Shown in pieces: positions 28,809 to 36,019 of a stretch of DNA of 64,000 nucleotides. The stretch comes from Methylobacterium sp. AMS5 (GTDB lineage Bacteria; Pseudomonadota; Alphaproteobacteria; Rhizobiales; Beijerinckiaceae). Positions within the stretch are counted from its first letter, which is position 1; each line of letters starts with the position of its first letter. The notes below the pieces were generated by a model. The model was not told where the DNA came from. It searched no databases and worked only from the letters and a program-made list of their open reading frames with translations. A program made the position numbers and the translations under genes. Where the stretch lies: positions 2,051,501 through 2,115,500 of the forward strand of contig NZ_CP006992.1 in NCBI RefSeq assembly GCF_001542815.1, given 5' to 3'.

Positions 28809-28859
28809 GAGCATCGGCCCGAACGATGGAGACCGGTTTTCGGCACGAGGCCGATGCTC
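28809..28859. repeat. Rhizobiales-type intergenic palindrome
   Basis: GAGCATCGGCC (28809-28819) and GGCCGATGCTC (28849-28859) are a perfect 11-bp inverted repeat. Inside it a second dyad pairs CCGAA (near 28819) with TTCGG (near 28838). The pattern GAGCAT...CCGAA....ACCGGTTTTCGG...ATGCTC resembles a dispersed palindrome that I recall from intergenic regions of Rhizobiales genomes; this recollection is not a database match. It lies 15 bases upstream of the dehydratase start codon, so its transcript would fold just before translation of that gene. Only one copy was seen in the window. Confidence 0.75.
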
Positions 28860-28897
28860 CAGGCGGAGCGCGGTATCGGCGCCGACAGGGGGGAATG

Positions 28898-29749
28898 TCA
28901 ACGCGCGGCGCGAACCGCCTTGGCGAGCACCCCATTCCCCTCGTCGAGATCCGGGGCGTCGATATGGCGATAGCGGGCTTGGATCAGGCCGAAGGCACCG
29001 AAGGCGAAGTGGCCCGCGGCGACGATGGCGAGCAGCACCCAGCCGTAGGGCTGCGCCCTCAGCGCCGAGAAGGCGCCCGAGAGGCCCGTGGCGTCGGAGG
29101 AGGCCTGCGTCCAGGCGGCGGTGAGGACGAAACCGCCGATCATCAGGAAGACGAGCCCCCGCGCCGCGTAGCCGAACCGGCCGAGCCTGTCGATCCAGGC
29201 CTCGGAGCCGGCGGGCAGGGAGAGCCGTTCGGTGACGTTGCCCTTCCAGGCCTTGGCGGCGTAGCCGATCCCGGCGGCGACGATGCCGAGCCCGACGATC
29301 CCGACGAGCCACGGGCCGAGGGGCTGGTCGAGCAGCCACTTGGTCCAGTCCCGCACCCCGTCGCCGCCGGCCGAGGCGCGGCCGATGCCGAAGGCGAGGC
29401 GGGCCGCGGTGAGGCTGAGGCCGGCATAGATCACGGCGCTGATCAGGTGGGCGCCACGCACGGCCAATGCCTTTGGCGAGTGCCCGCGCCGGTCCGCGTC
29501 GGTCGCGCCCTCGAAGAGGCGCCACAGCGCGAAGCCCGCCAGCCCCAGCGCGATCAGCCCGACGATGACGGCGCCGAACGGGCCACCGAGCACGGCCCGG
29601 ATCGCGCTTTTGCTGTCGCCGGCCGATCCGCCTTGCCCGAGGGCGGCGAGCACGGCGAGCGCGCCCACGACGCAATAGACGAAGCCGCGGGCCCCGTAGC
29701 CGAAGCGGGCGAGATGCTCCAGCGCGTTGTCGTTCCGGCTCCAAGCCAT
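28898..29749 (-). CDS. DUF1206 family integral membrane protein
   Basis: A 283-residue DUF1206 protein made of three related two-helix repeats. Each repeat begins with a motif like LARFGYGARGFVYCVVG (about 12), VRGAHLISAVIYAGLS (about 97) and LGRFGYAARGLVFLMIGG (about 190), each followed by a hydrophobic helix pair. Six membrane helices are predicted. The family is common in Actinobacteria and Proteobacteria and has no assigned function. It starts at the ATG at 29749, six bases before the next upstream gene's stop, so it is very likely co-transcribed with that small protein and the Uma2 gene. It is not obviously linked to the neighbouring polysaccharide genes. Confidence 0.88.
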   Translation of the reverse strand: MAWSRNDNALEHLARFGYGARGFVYCVVGALAVLAALGQGGSAGDSKSAIRAVLGGPFGAVIVGLIALGLAGFALWRLFEGATDADRRGHSPKALAVRGAHLISAVIYAGLSLTAARLAFGIGRASAGGDGVRDWTKWLLDQPLGPWLVGIVGLGIVAAGIGYAAKAWKGNVTERLSLPAGSEAWIDRLGRFGYAARGLVFLMIGGFVLTAAWTQASSDATGLSGAFSALRAQPYGWVLLAIVAAGHFAFGAFGLIQARYRHIDAPDLDEGNGVLAKAVRAAR

Positions 29750-29754
29750 CGGTT

Positions 29755-30141
29755 TCAGTCGCGCTCGCGATCCGGCTTGCCGGCCAGTGCCACGTAGAAA
29801 CCGAGCCCGTCGCCCGCGGGCAGGGTCTGGAGCCGCTCGATCCAGCCGCGCCGCTTGGCATCGAGGAGTTGGCGCCCGATCGGCTGGAACAGTGTCTCGC
29901 CTCCCCCCTCCGGCGGTGGATCGAGGCGGATCGCCACGGTCTTGCCCTTGGCGAAGCGGCTGCGCTCCAGCATGTCGGTCAGCGAGGCCTCCGCGGTCGG
30001 GCGGTTGGCCCCGCGCAGATCGAGCACCGATTCCGCATCGGTGACCCCGAGCGAGCCGCGCAGCTTGTTGGCGTAGAAGTCTTCGAAATGGGGCAAGGCC
30101 GGTCCCGCGCGGGTTCGTCGTCTAGAAGGCGATGTCGTCAT
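29755..30141 (-). CDS. Small orphan protein, possibly Smr-like
   Basis: A 128-residue protein from the ATG at 30141. The core SVLDLRGANRPTAEASLTDMLER, read with KGKTVAIRLDPP and FQPIGRQLLDAKRRGWIERLQ, has the LDLRG...EA...L layout of small Smr-type folds, but it lacks the diagnostic HGxG loop. I do not claim the family. The first 12-15 residues overlap the end of the upstream Uma2 gene; a TTG at 30096 (starting at PHFEDFYANKL) is a good alternative that removes the overlap. It is sandwiched between the Uma2 and DUF1206 genes on the minus strand with spacings that suggest a shared transcript. Confidence 0.6.
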   Translation of the reverse strand: MTTSPSRRRTRAGPALPHFEDFYANKLRGSLGVTDAESVLDLRGANRPTAEASLTDMLERSRFAKGKTVAIRLDPPPEGGGETLFQPIGRQLLDAKRRGWIERLQTLPAGDGLGFYVALAGKPDRERD

Positions 30142-30688
30142 AGATCTCGGCAACGGCCAAGTGGCCGCCGAGTTCGGGCAGATCGATCGCGTCGCCGAGG
30201 CCGTGGGCCTCGAACGCCCAGCCGTCCTCGGGCTCGCGGCGCCACACCTCGACGCGCGGCTCGTCCTGATAGGCGATCAGGAACAGTTTGAGCGAGGCGA
30301 TGCTGCGGCGAAAGTCGGTCTTGCGGCGGCGATCCCGGCTCATGGTCGAGGGCGTGAGCACCTCCGCGACAAGGACGGGGTCGCGGGCGTAGCCGCCCCT
30401 CCGTGGTGGTCCGCAGCGCACCCCCACGTCGGGGATCGGTGCGAAGGTGTCCATGCTGTCGCTCAGCACGGCAATGCCGGGAATCGCGCGGCAACCGCGG
30501 TCGCGGGTCATGTCGGAGAGTCGCCGCGCCAGGTTCAGTACAATCTGCTGATGCCGCTCGCTCTGCGGTGCCATCAACACCGGCTCGCCGTCGATCCGCT
30601 CCCAGCGCTCCTCGTCCGGAAGGTCGGCGACCCAAGCTTGATACTCCGCGACCCGCATGCCGGGGTCGCGCCGAAGGGCGAGCACCAT
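30122..30688 (-). CDS. Uma2 family restriction-endonuclease-fold protein
   Basis: A 188-residue Uma2 (DUF820) protein with a PD-(D/E)XK nuclease-type fold. Motifs: MRVAEYQAWVADLP near the start, WERIDGEPVLMAP with the early Glu/Asp, RHQQIVLNLARRL, the active-site Asp in PIPDVGV, E-V in LVAEVLTPSTMSRD, and the Lys-bearing RRRKTDF. All presumed catalytic residues are kept. The ATG at 30688 has GGAGG seven bases upstream. Uma2 proteins are abundant in cyanobacteria and some Proteobacteria; their biological role is unclear and many sit near mobile DNA. A decayed paralogue lies directly upstream (30760-31262), so this pair arose by tandem duplication or by repeated insertion. Confidence 0.88.
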   Translation of the reverse strand: MVLALRRDPGMRVAEYQAWVADLPDEERWERIDGEPVLMAPQSERHQQIVLNLARRLSDMTRDRGCRAIPGIAVLSDSMDTFAPIPDVGVRCGPPRRGGYARDPVLVAEVLTPSTMSRDRRRKTDFRRSIASLKLFLIAYQDEPRVEVWRREPEDGWAFEAHGLGDAIDLPELGGHLAVAEIYDDIAF

Positions 30689-30759
30689 CGAGAGACCTCC
30701 GAAAGCGAAGGCGATGCTAGCACCGCCCCGGAGCCAAGCAAGCGGCGTGCGGCGCGGGG

Positions 30760-31262
30760 TCAGACGGTAAGGCGCGCATAGACCTCCGCCACGGACAGTG
30801 CGCCGCCGAGTTCTTGCAGGTCGATGACCGCGCCGGGCCCGGCAAACTGAACCGTCCAATCCGGCCTCCGGCGCCAGACCTCCACACGCGCCTCGTCCTG
30901 ATGCACGAGCAGGAGGACGGCGAGCGAGGGAACGGTCTGGTCGAACTCGGTCTTGCGGCCACGGTCCGGCACGAGGGTCGAGGGAGAGAGGACTTCCACG
31001 ACGAGCAGGGGAGCGCCGGTGTAGCCGCCTTCCAGCGGCTGGCCGCATGGCACCACGACGTCGGGAATCGGCGCGTCGTCGTCCATAGCCTCGCTCAGGA
31101 TCGCAAGGCCCGGATAGGCGCCGCAGCCCCGGCCTTCGGCGAGGTCGTCGAGACGCTTCGCGATGTTCGTGACGATGCGCTGATGCCGACCGGGCTACGG
31201 CCCCTGCAGCACCGCTACTCCGCGGCCCGCATGCGGGTGTCCGTGCGTGCCGGGCCGGCCAT
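30760..31262 (-). pseudogene. Decayed Uma2 paralogue
   Basis: This is a broken copy of the Uma2 gene just downstream. From the ATG at 31262 the first 15 codons align with the intact gene at identical spacing: both have ten residues, then M-R-x-A-E. In this copy the next codon is TAG where the intact gene has Tyr. About 64 bases are then lost compared with the paralogue, which shifts the frame, and a second TAG lies at 31195-31197 just before GRHQRIVTNIAKRL. After that the frame is intact to the stop at 30760, including PIPDVVV, LVVEVLSPSTLVPD and RGRKTEF. A shortened 108-residue product from the ATG at 31086 would lack the N-terminal active-site part. Confidence 0.85.
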
Positions 31263-31300
31263 ATGCGAATCTCGTGCGGTCGCGACAGCTTAACGAAGAA

Positions 31301-31326
31301 GGGGCCGCCCCGGACAGGGCAGCCCC
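31301..31326 (-). terminator. Hairpin terminator after homospermidine synthase
   Basis: On the minus strand GGGGCTGCCC (31326-31317) pairs with GGGCGGCCCC (31310-31301) over ten bases with one G-U pair and a six-base loop, and is followed by TTCTTCGTTAAG. It starts 25 bases after the stop of the homospermidine synthase gene. It fits an intrinsic terminator with a mediocre T-run. Confidence 0.7.
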
Positions 31327-31350
31327 TCAAAGCTTTCGTTCGAAGAACCC

Positions 31351-32799
31351 TCAGCCGTGCACGAGCACGTTGCGGAACTGCCAGGGATCGCTCGGGTCGA
31401 TGTCCTCCGGGAACAGGCCCGGACGGTCGGTGAGCGGGGTCCAGTCGGTGTACACGCCCACGACCGGGCCGAGATACGGCGTCTGCACGTCCAGGCAGCG
31501 GCGGAAGTCGATCTCGTCGGCCTCGACGATCCCGGCCTCCGGGTTCTCCAGCGCCCAGACCATGCCGGCGAGCACGGCGCTCGTCACCTGAAGGCCGGTC
31601 GCGTTCTGGTAGGGGGCGATCCGCCGCGTCTCCTCGATCGAGAGCTGCGAGCCGTACCAGTAGGCGTTCTTCTCGTGGCCGTAGAGCAGCACGCCGAGCT
31701 CGTCGATGCCGTCGACGATCTCGTTCTCGTCGAGGATGTGCTGGTGCTCCTGCACCTTGCCGGCATTGCCCCACATCTCGTGCAGCGAGAGCACGGCGTC
31801 GTTGGCCGGGTGGTAGGCGTAGTGGCAGGTCGGGCGATAGACCGCCTCGCCGTTCTCACGCACCGTGTAGTAGTCCGAAATCGAGATCGCCTCGTTGTGG
31901 GTCACGAGGAAGCCGAACTGCGCCTGCGCGGTCGGGGTCCAGGAGCGCACGCGGGTGTCGGCGCCGGGCTGGAGCAGGAAGATTGCGCAGCGCGAGCCCT
32001 TGGTCTGCTCCTCGGCATTGGCGGGCTTCCAAGTCTCGTGCGTGCCCCAGCCGAGTTCGGCCGGCTGGTTGCCCTCGGAGACGAAGCCCTCGACCGACCA
32101 AGTGTTGACGAACACGCCCTGGGGCTTCGGGGTCTTGGCGCGCTGGGTGTCGCGTTCGGCGATGTGGATGCCCTTGACGCCGAGTTCGCGCATGAGCGCG
32201 GCCCATGCCTCGCGGGTCTTCGGCTCAGGGGTCGAGGAGCCGGTGTCCTTGGCAATGTTGAGCAGCGCCTGCTTGACGAACCACGAGACCATGCCGGGGT
32301 TTGCACCGCAGCACGACACGGCGGTCGTGCCGCCGGGGGCGGCGCGGCGGGCGGCGAGGATGTTCTCGCGCAGCGCGTAATTGGTGCGGTCGGCCTGGCT
32401 CAGGTCCTTGTCGAAGTAGAAGCCGGTCCAGGGCTCGGCGACCGTGTCGATGTAGAGCGCACCGAGTTCGCGGCAGAGTTCGAGGATGTCGCGCGAGGAG
32501 GTGTCGACCGAGAGGTTCACGCAGAAGCCCTGGCCGCCGCCCTCGGTGAGGAGGGGCGTGAGGACGTCGCGGTAGTTCTCCTTGGTCAGAGCGACCTTCT
32601 CGAAGCGCAGGCCGTGCTTCTCGGCCAGATCCTTATGGGTGTCGACGGGATCGATGACCGTGAAGCGGCTCTTGTCGTACTCGAAATGGCGCTCGATGAG
32701 GGGCAGGGTGCCCCGGCCGATCGAGCCGAAGCCGATCATCACGATCGGGCCGGTGATGCGACCGTGGACGGGCCAATCCTTCGTCGGGCCATCGGACAT
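31351..32799 (-). CDS. hss: Homospermidine synthase
   Basis: A 482-residue NAD-dependent homospermidine synthase of the bacterial (Blastochloris/Rhizobium-type) family, which joins two putrescines (or putrescine and spermidine) to make homospermidine, the main triamine in many Alphaproteobacteria. The dinucleotide loop is IVMIGFGSIGRGTLPLI near the N-terminus. Family landmarks VDTSSRDILELC, DTVAEPWTGFY, SCCGANPGMVSWFVKQALL and GWGTHETWKP are intact, and length is normal. The ATG at 32799 has AGGAG nine bases upstream; an extended frame to 32895 is not family-like. Ornithine decarboxylase on the same strand 1.4 kb away supplies putrescine, so the locus encodes the ornithine-to-homospermidine route. 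Confidence 0.96.
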   Translation of the reverse strand: MSDGPTKDWPVHGRITGPIVMIGFGSIGRGTLPLIERHFEYDKSRFTVIDPVDTHKDLAEKHGLRFEKVALTKENYRDVLTPLLTEGGGQGFCVNLSVDTSSRDILELCRELGALYIDTVAEPWTGFYFDKDLSQADRTNYALRENILAARRAAPGGTTAVSCCGANPGMVSWFVKQALLNIAKDTGSSTPEPKTREAWAALMRELGVKGIHIAERDTQRAKTPKPQGVFVNTWSVEGFVSEGNQPAELGWGTHETWKPANAEEQTKGSRCAIFLLQPGADTRVRSWTPTAQAQFGFLVTHNEAISISDYYTVRENGEAVYRPTCHYAYHPANDAVLSLHEMWGNAGKVQEHQHILDENEIVDGIDELGVLLYGHEKNAYWYGSQLSIEETRRIAPYQNATGLQVTSAVLAGMVWALENPEAGIVEADEIDFRRCLDVQTPYLGPVVGVYTDWTPLTDRPGLFPEDIDPSDPWQFRNVLVHG

Positions 32800-33072
32800 G
32801 CGCGGACACTCCTGTCGGGCTGCTCGTTGCTTGAGAGCGGCGTGATTGATGCTTGGAAGTGACGAGCGGATGACGGTTCGACGTCTGCCGGTCAACCGGT
32901 CGATCCGTTCGGATGTTGCGGAACCGTGAAGATTCCATATGTTCAGCTATGAGGTGAGTGCAGGGCTGAGGCCGGATGACGTCGGAGGCGTGCGCTGAAA
33001 AGTATGTCTATGCTGCACTGCAACAAGGGAGTGACGCTCAAGGGCCGACAGCACGCACAAGGAAACCGAACC

Positions 33073-33261
33073 ATGCTGACCGTCCTCACCGCACCGTCCA
33101 TCCACCCCGAAATCGAGACGATCGATCGCGATCCGGGCATCATCACACTCCTCGCCGCCCTCGTCCGCGCCGGACGTACGGCCGCCGGTCAGGCCCGCGC
33201 CTTCCACGATGGTGCCAGCCGCCTGTCCTTCTCCGCGACCGCTTGGCCCTATCACCGCTGA
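33073..33261 (+). CDS. Small hypothetical protein (62 aa)
   Basis: A 62-residue frame from the ATG at 33073, with AGGA nine bases upstream, running MLTVLTAPSIHPEIETIDRD then ALVRAGRTAAGQARAFHDGA and ending SATAWPYHR. I do not recognise it. The product is not obviously membrane-bound, and third positions favour G/C, like neighbouring genes. It is divergent from homospermidine synthase, and the gap 32800-33072 would hold both promoters. Being short and unmatched it may be chance; the good ribosome site is the main support. Confidence 0.45.
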   Translation: MLTVLTAPSIHPEIETIDRDPGIITLLAALVRAGRTAAGQARAFHDGASRLSFSATAWPYHR

Positions 33262-33420
33262 ACCGGTGATCCGCGCCGGTGCTCTCGGCCCATTCCGCGA
33301 CGACCATCCTAGACCGGATCAGGGTCCGCCGCCGCTCCTGCGCGTCGACGGGCCCTGTTTCGCACGCGATCACGCACTCAATCCGATGACGGAAAGCGGG
33401 CGCCGAAGCCCGGCCTCGCC

Positions 33421-33978
33421 TCAGGCGGCGTGTCGTCGTGCCTCGATCGCGGCGGCCTCGGCCGCGACCTCCGTCATCCGCTCGAACGCGCCGGTGGCGC
33501 GCAGCACGCCCTCTGCGCCCGCAAGTGTGCCGGCCGCCAGCTCCAGTCCGAGGAAGCGCTCGCGCTCGAACGGACCGGGCATGTAGAGGCCTGCCGCCTT
33601 CTCCGGGGCGAAGCCGAAGCGGGCGTAGTAGGGCGCATCCCCCACCAGCAGCACGGCGCCGTGGCCGAACGCTGCCGCTTCGGCGAGCGCGGCCCGCATC
33701 AGCGCTCCGCCGAGGCCGGTGCCCTGAACCTCCGGATCGACCGCGAGCGGGCCGAGCAGCAGGGCCGGACGGCCGCAGCCGGTCTCGACATCCCACAGCC
33801 GCACGGTGCCGACGAGTTTGTCGCCCCGCACGGCCGAGAGGGCGAGTCCGCGCGCCGGGAGACGGCCCTCGCGCAGGCGCTGCGAGGTCTTCAGGAAGCG
33901 GCCCGGGCCGAAGCAGGCGTCGAGCAGGTGCTCGCGGGCCATGACATCGGACGCGGATTCATTGCGGATCTGGATCAC
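33421..33978 (-). CDS. GNAT family N-acetyltransferase
   Basis: A 185-residue acetyltransferase of the YhbS-like GNAT type. The acetyl-CoA loop region is LGPLAVDPEVQGTGLGGALM (about 87-106: Q-x-x-G-x-G), followed by VLLVGDAPYYARFGFAPEKA. The start GTG at 33978 has GGAGGG eight bases upstream, which decides it over the ATG at 34062. It lies between ornithine decarboxylase and homospermidine synthase on the same strand, 191 bases after the former, which makes a polyamine or polyamine-related acceptor an attractive but unproven idea. A hairpin between the genes (34124-34151) may separate their transcripts. Confidence 0.88.
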   Translation of the reverse strand: MIQIRNESASDVMAREHLLDACFGPGRFLKTSQRLREGRLPARGLALSAVRGDKLVGTVRLWDVETGCGRPALLLGPLAVDPEVQGTGLGGALMRAALAEAAAFGHGAVLLVGDAPYYARFGFAPEKAAGLYMPGPFERERFLGLELAAGTLAGAEGVLRATGAFERMTEVAAEAAAIEARRHAA

Positions 33979-34123
33979 GGCCGTACCCTCCCAGGTCGCT
34001 GAGAAGCGGGGGGAAACAGCCCTCGCACCCGCCGAGGCGGGCCGTCCGGGACACAACGACATGCGCGTCTCGTGAGACGCGCGGCACTTCTGAGGGAAAA
34101 GGCGTGAACGAAGCCTGACCGAG

Positions 34124-34151
34124 GCGGCCCCGCGGCGCGATGCGGGGCCGC
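34124..34151 (-). terminator. GC-rich hairpin after ornithine decarboxylase
   Basis: GCGGCCCCGC (34124-34133) and GCGGGGCCGC (34142-34151) form a perfect 10-bp stem with an 8-base loop, 19 bases past the ornithine decarboxylase stop on the minus strand. No T-run follows, so it is either a weak terminator or an mRNA-stabilising 3' stem separating this gene from the GNAT gene downstream. Confidence 0.55.
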
Positions 34152-34169
34152 ACCACGGGGATCAGCCGT

Positions 34170-35336
34170 TCAGATCACGATCTGCTCGAGGGGCGGGAAG
34201 CCGTTGAAGGCGACCGCCGCGTAGGTCGTGGTATAGGCGCCCGCGCCCTCGATCCACACCTTGTCGCCGATCGAGAGGGAGACCGGCAGCGGGTAGTGGT
34301 TCTTCTCGTACAGCACGTCGACCGAATCGCAGGTCGGGCCGGCGACGACGCAGGGCGCCATGCGGTCCTCGTCGTGGTCGGTGCGGATCGCGTAGCGGAT
34401 CGACTCGTCCATGGTCTCGGCCAGCCCACCGAACTTGCCGATGTCGAGATAGACCCAGCGCACCTCGTCCTCGGCCTCCGACTTCTTGGAGACGAGCACG
34501 ACCTCGGCCTCGATCAGGCCGGCATTGCCGACCATGCCGCGGCCCGGCTCGATGATCGTTTCCGGGATGCGGTTGCCGAAATGCTTGGTGAGCGCGCGGA
34601 AGATCGCGTCGCCGTAGGTTTCCACCCCCGGCACCTGCTTGAGGTACTTGGTGGGGAAGCCGCCGCCGAGATTGACCATCGACAGGCCGATGCCGCGAAG
34701 CGCGCATTCCCGGAAGATTTCGGAGGCGGAGGCGAGCGCCCCGTCCCAGGCTTCCGTGTTGGCCTGCTGCGAACCGACATGGAACGAGACGCCGTAGGCA
34801 TGCAGGCCGTGCCGGTGGGCGTGCTCCAGCACGTTCACCGCCATCTCCGGCTCGCATCCGAACTTGCGCGAGAGCGGCCAGTCGGCGCCCGCGCCGTCGC
34901 AGAGGATGCGGCAGAACACCTGCACCTCACCGGCCGCGATGCCGGCCGCCTCGCTCGCGCGAACGATTTTCTCGACCTCGGCCTGGCAATCGACCGCGAA
35001 GAGCCGGATGCCGAGCTTGAGCGCGCGGACGACGTCGCGCTCCTTCTTGATGGTGTTGCCGAAGGAGATGCGGTCGGCGGTGGCGCCGGCGGCGAGCGCC
35101 ATCTCGATCTCGGCCACGGAAGCCGTGTCGAAGCAGGAGCCCATCTCGGCGAGCAGGCGCAGCACTTCCGCGGCGGGGTTCGCCTTGACGGCGTAGAACA
35201 CGCGGGTGTCGGGCAGCGCGCGGGCGAAGGCCGTGTAGTTGTCGCGCACGACATCGAGATCGAGGACCATCACCGGACCCTCGTCCTGGCCGAGGTCGCG
35301 GCGCGCGCGCAGGTAATCGCGGATGCGATCGGTCAT
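34170..35336 (-). CDS. odc: Ornithine decarboxylase (alanine-racemase fold, type III)
   Basis: A 388-residue PLP-dependent decarboxylase of the eukaryotic-like ornithine/lysine/DAP fold. The PLP lysine is K51 in VFYAVKANP; the glycine loop is VNLGGGFPTKY (221-231); EPGR (263-266) and C336 in GPTCDSVDVLYE, the active-site Cys supplied across the dimer, are present. It is about the usual length for the short alphaproteobacterial ODC/LODC enzymes that make putrescine, with possible cadaverine side activity. Putrescine feeds the homospermidine synthase gene nearby. The ATG at 35336 is clear. A long untranslated leader precedes it (35337-35760), which suggests feedback control of translation or transcription. 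Confidence 0.95.
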   Translation of the reverse strand: MTDRIRDYLRARRDLGQDEGPVMVLDLDVVRDNYTAFARALPDTRVFYAVKANPAAEVLRLLAEMGSCFDTASVAEIEMALAAGATADRISFGNTIKKERDVVRALKLGIRLFAVDCQAEVEKIVRASEAAGIAAGEVQVFCRILCDGAGADWPLSRKFGCEPEMAVNVLEHAHRHGLHAYGVSFHVGSQQANTEAWDGALASASEIFRECALRGIGLSMVNLGGGFPTKYLKQVPGVETYGDAIFRALTKHFGNRIPETIIEPGRGMVGNAGLIEAEVVLVSKKSEAEDEVRWVYLDIGKFGGLAETMDESIRYAIRTDHDEDRMAPCVVAGPTCDSVDVLYEKNHYPLPVSLSIGDKVWIEGAGAYTTTYAAVAFNGFPPLEQIVI

Positions 35337-35760
35337 TGGTCGTCCCCACCACAGGTTCGAGGCGCCGTCGAGGGCGCGAGATCGAATCGTGACGGTCCCG
35401 GAAGGACCGTCGGCGTCAGGGGGCGATGCGTCGCTTCCGCTTCGCGCTTTGGAGACGCGGAACGGTCAGCGGGCGCGAGAAGCACCCCGGAAGCTGCCGT
35501 GGATTGGATGGGGGAACCCCAACCGCACGCCGGGCAAGGATAAACAAGCCTCTTCGGTGTCGGCCTTTGGAGGGCAGACGAGACCAAAAAAGCCCGTTCG
35601 TCGTTGCTTTAAGCTGCGTCCCCCGTGGAGAGCGGGGTTCGCCGGTTTCGCCTCCGGCTGCCGGTTGTTGTTAGGGTCTGGTGTCGCCACCCGGATGCCG
35701 GCCGTAGGGATCCACCCTTTACGACCATCGATCCTTTAAGACCCCTGGCGGCTGTCCGGC
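35337..35760 (-). promoter_or_regulatory. Candidate speF-type leader of ornithine decarboxylase
   Basis: About 420 bases between the ODC start and the next plausible upstream region hold no protein-coding gene, yet look structured on the minus strand. Seen are a GGTG-tcgc-CACC hairpin (35691-35680), repeated CCGGC/GCCGG blocks, a CCCCG-CGGGG stem with a 7-base loop (35637-35621), then GGGC followed by T6 (35591-35586). Alphaproteobacterial ODC genes are known to be preceded by the conserved speF RNA motif (Corbino and colleagues; Rfam RF00518), whose ligand or mechanism is unsettled. Whether this leader matches that covariance model I cannot compute. Two overlapping small frames read through the structured part. 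The remainder up to the mdoG start (35761-36019) holds only divergent promoter sequence that I cannot resolve. Confidence 0.5.
35609..35728 (-). CDS. Candidate Arg-rich leader peptide upstream of odc
   Basis: A 39-residue frame starting at ATG 35728 (AAAGGA just upstream, spacing short) reads MVVKGGSLRPASGWRHQ..., then contains SRRRNRRTPL and stops just after ...STGDAA, before the T6 tract. It lies inside the structured leader of ornithine decarboxylase. Arg- or Lys-rich leader peptides that stall ribosomes control ornithine and polyamine genes in other bacteria (SpeFL in enterics), so this could be a sensor peptide. A second frame (35690-35466, GTG start) overlaps it and includes QRRTGFFGL. 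Which, if either, is translated is unknown. Confidence 0.35.
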   Translation of the reverse strand: MVVKGGSLRPASGWRHQTLTTTGSRRRNRRTPLSTGDAA

Positions 35761-36019
35761 AGTTGACCGGATGCCCACCAACCGACACGCGGCCACAGGC
35801 ACGTGCGAAATTGGGCAGGCGCCGTATACGACCGGGTGCTCTCGACCACAAGGGAAAACGGGCCCGCTACCCCCCGATTTCCGGCCGGATCTGACGAGAA
35901 TTCGGCGTGGCGCCTGATTGTTGCGCGAAAGACGCAGCTCCGCATCGCACGAGCCCGGCCAGCCCCTTTCCAAGCCCGACCGAAGCGGCCATTGAACCGT
36001 GGCATTTCGGGATGGGATC

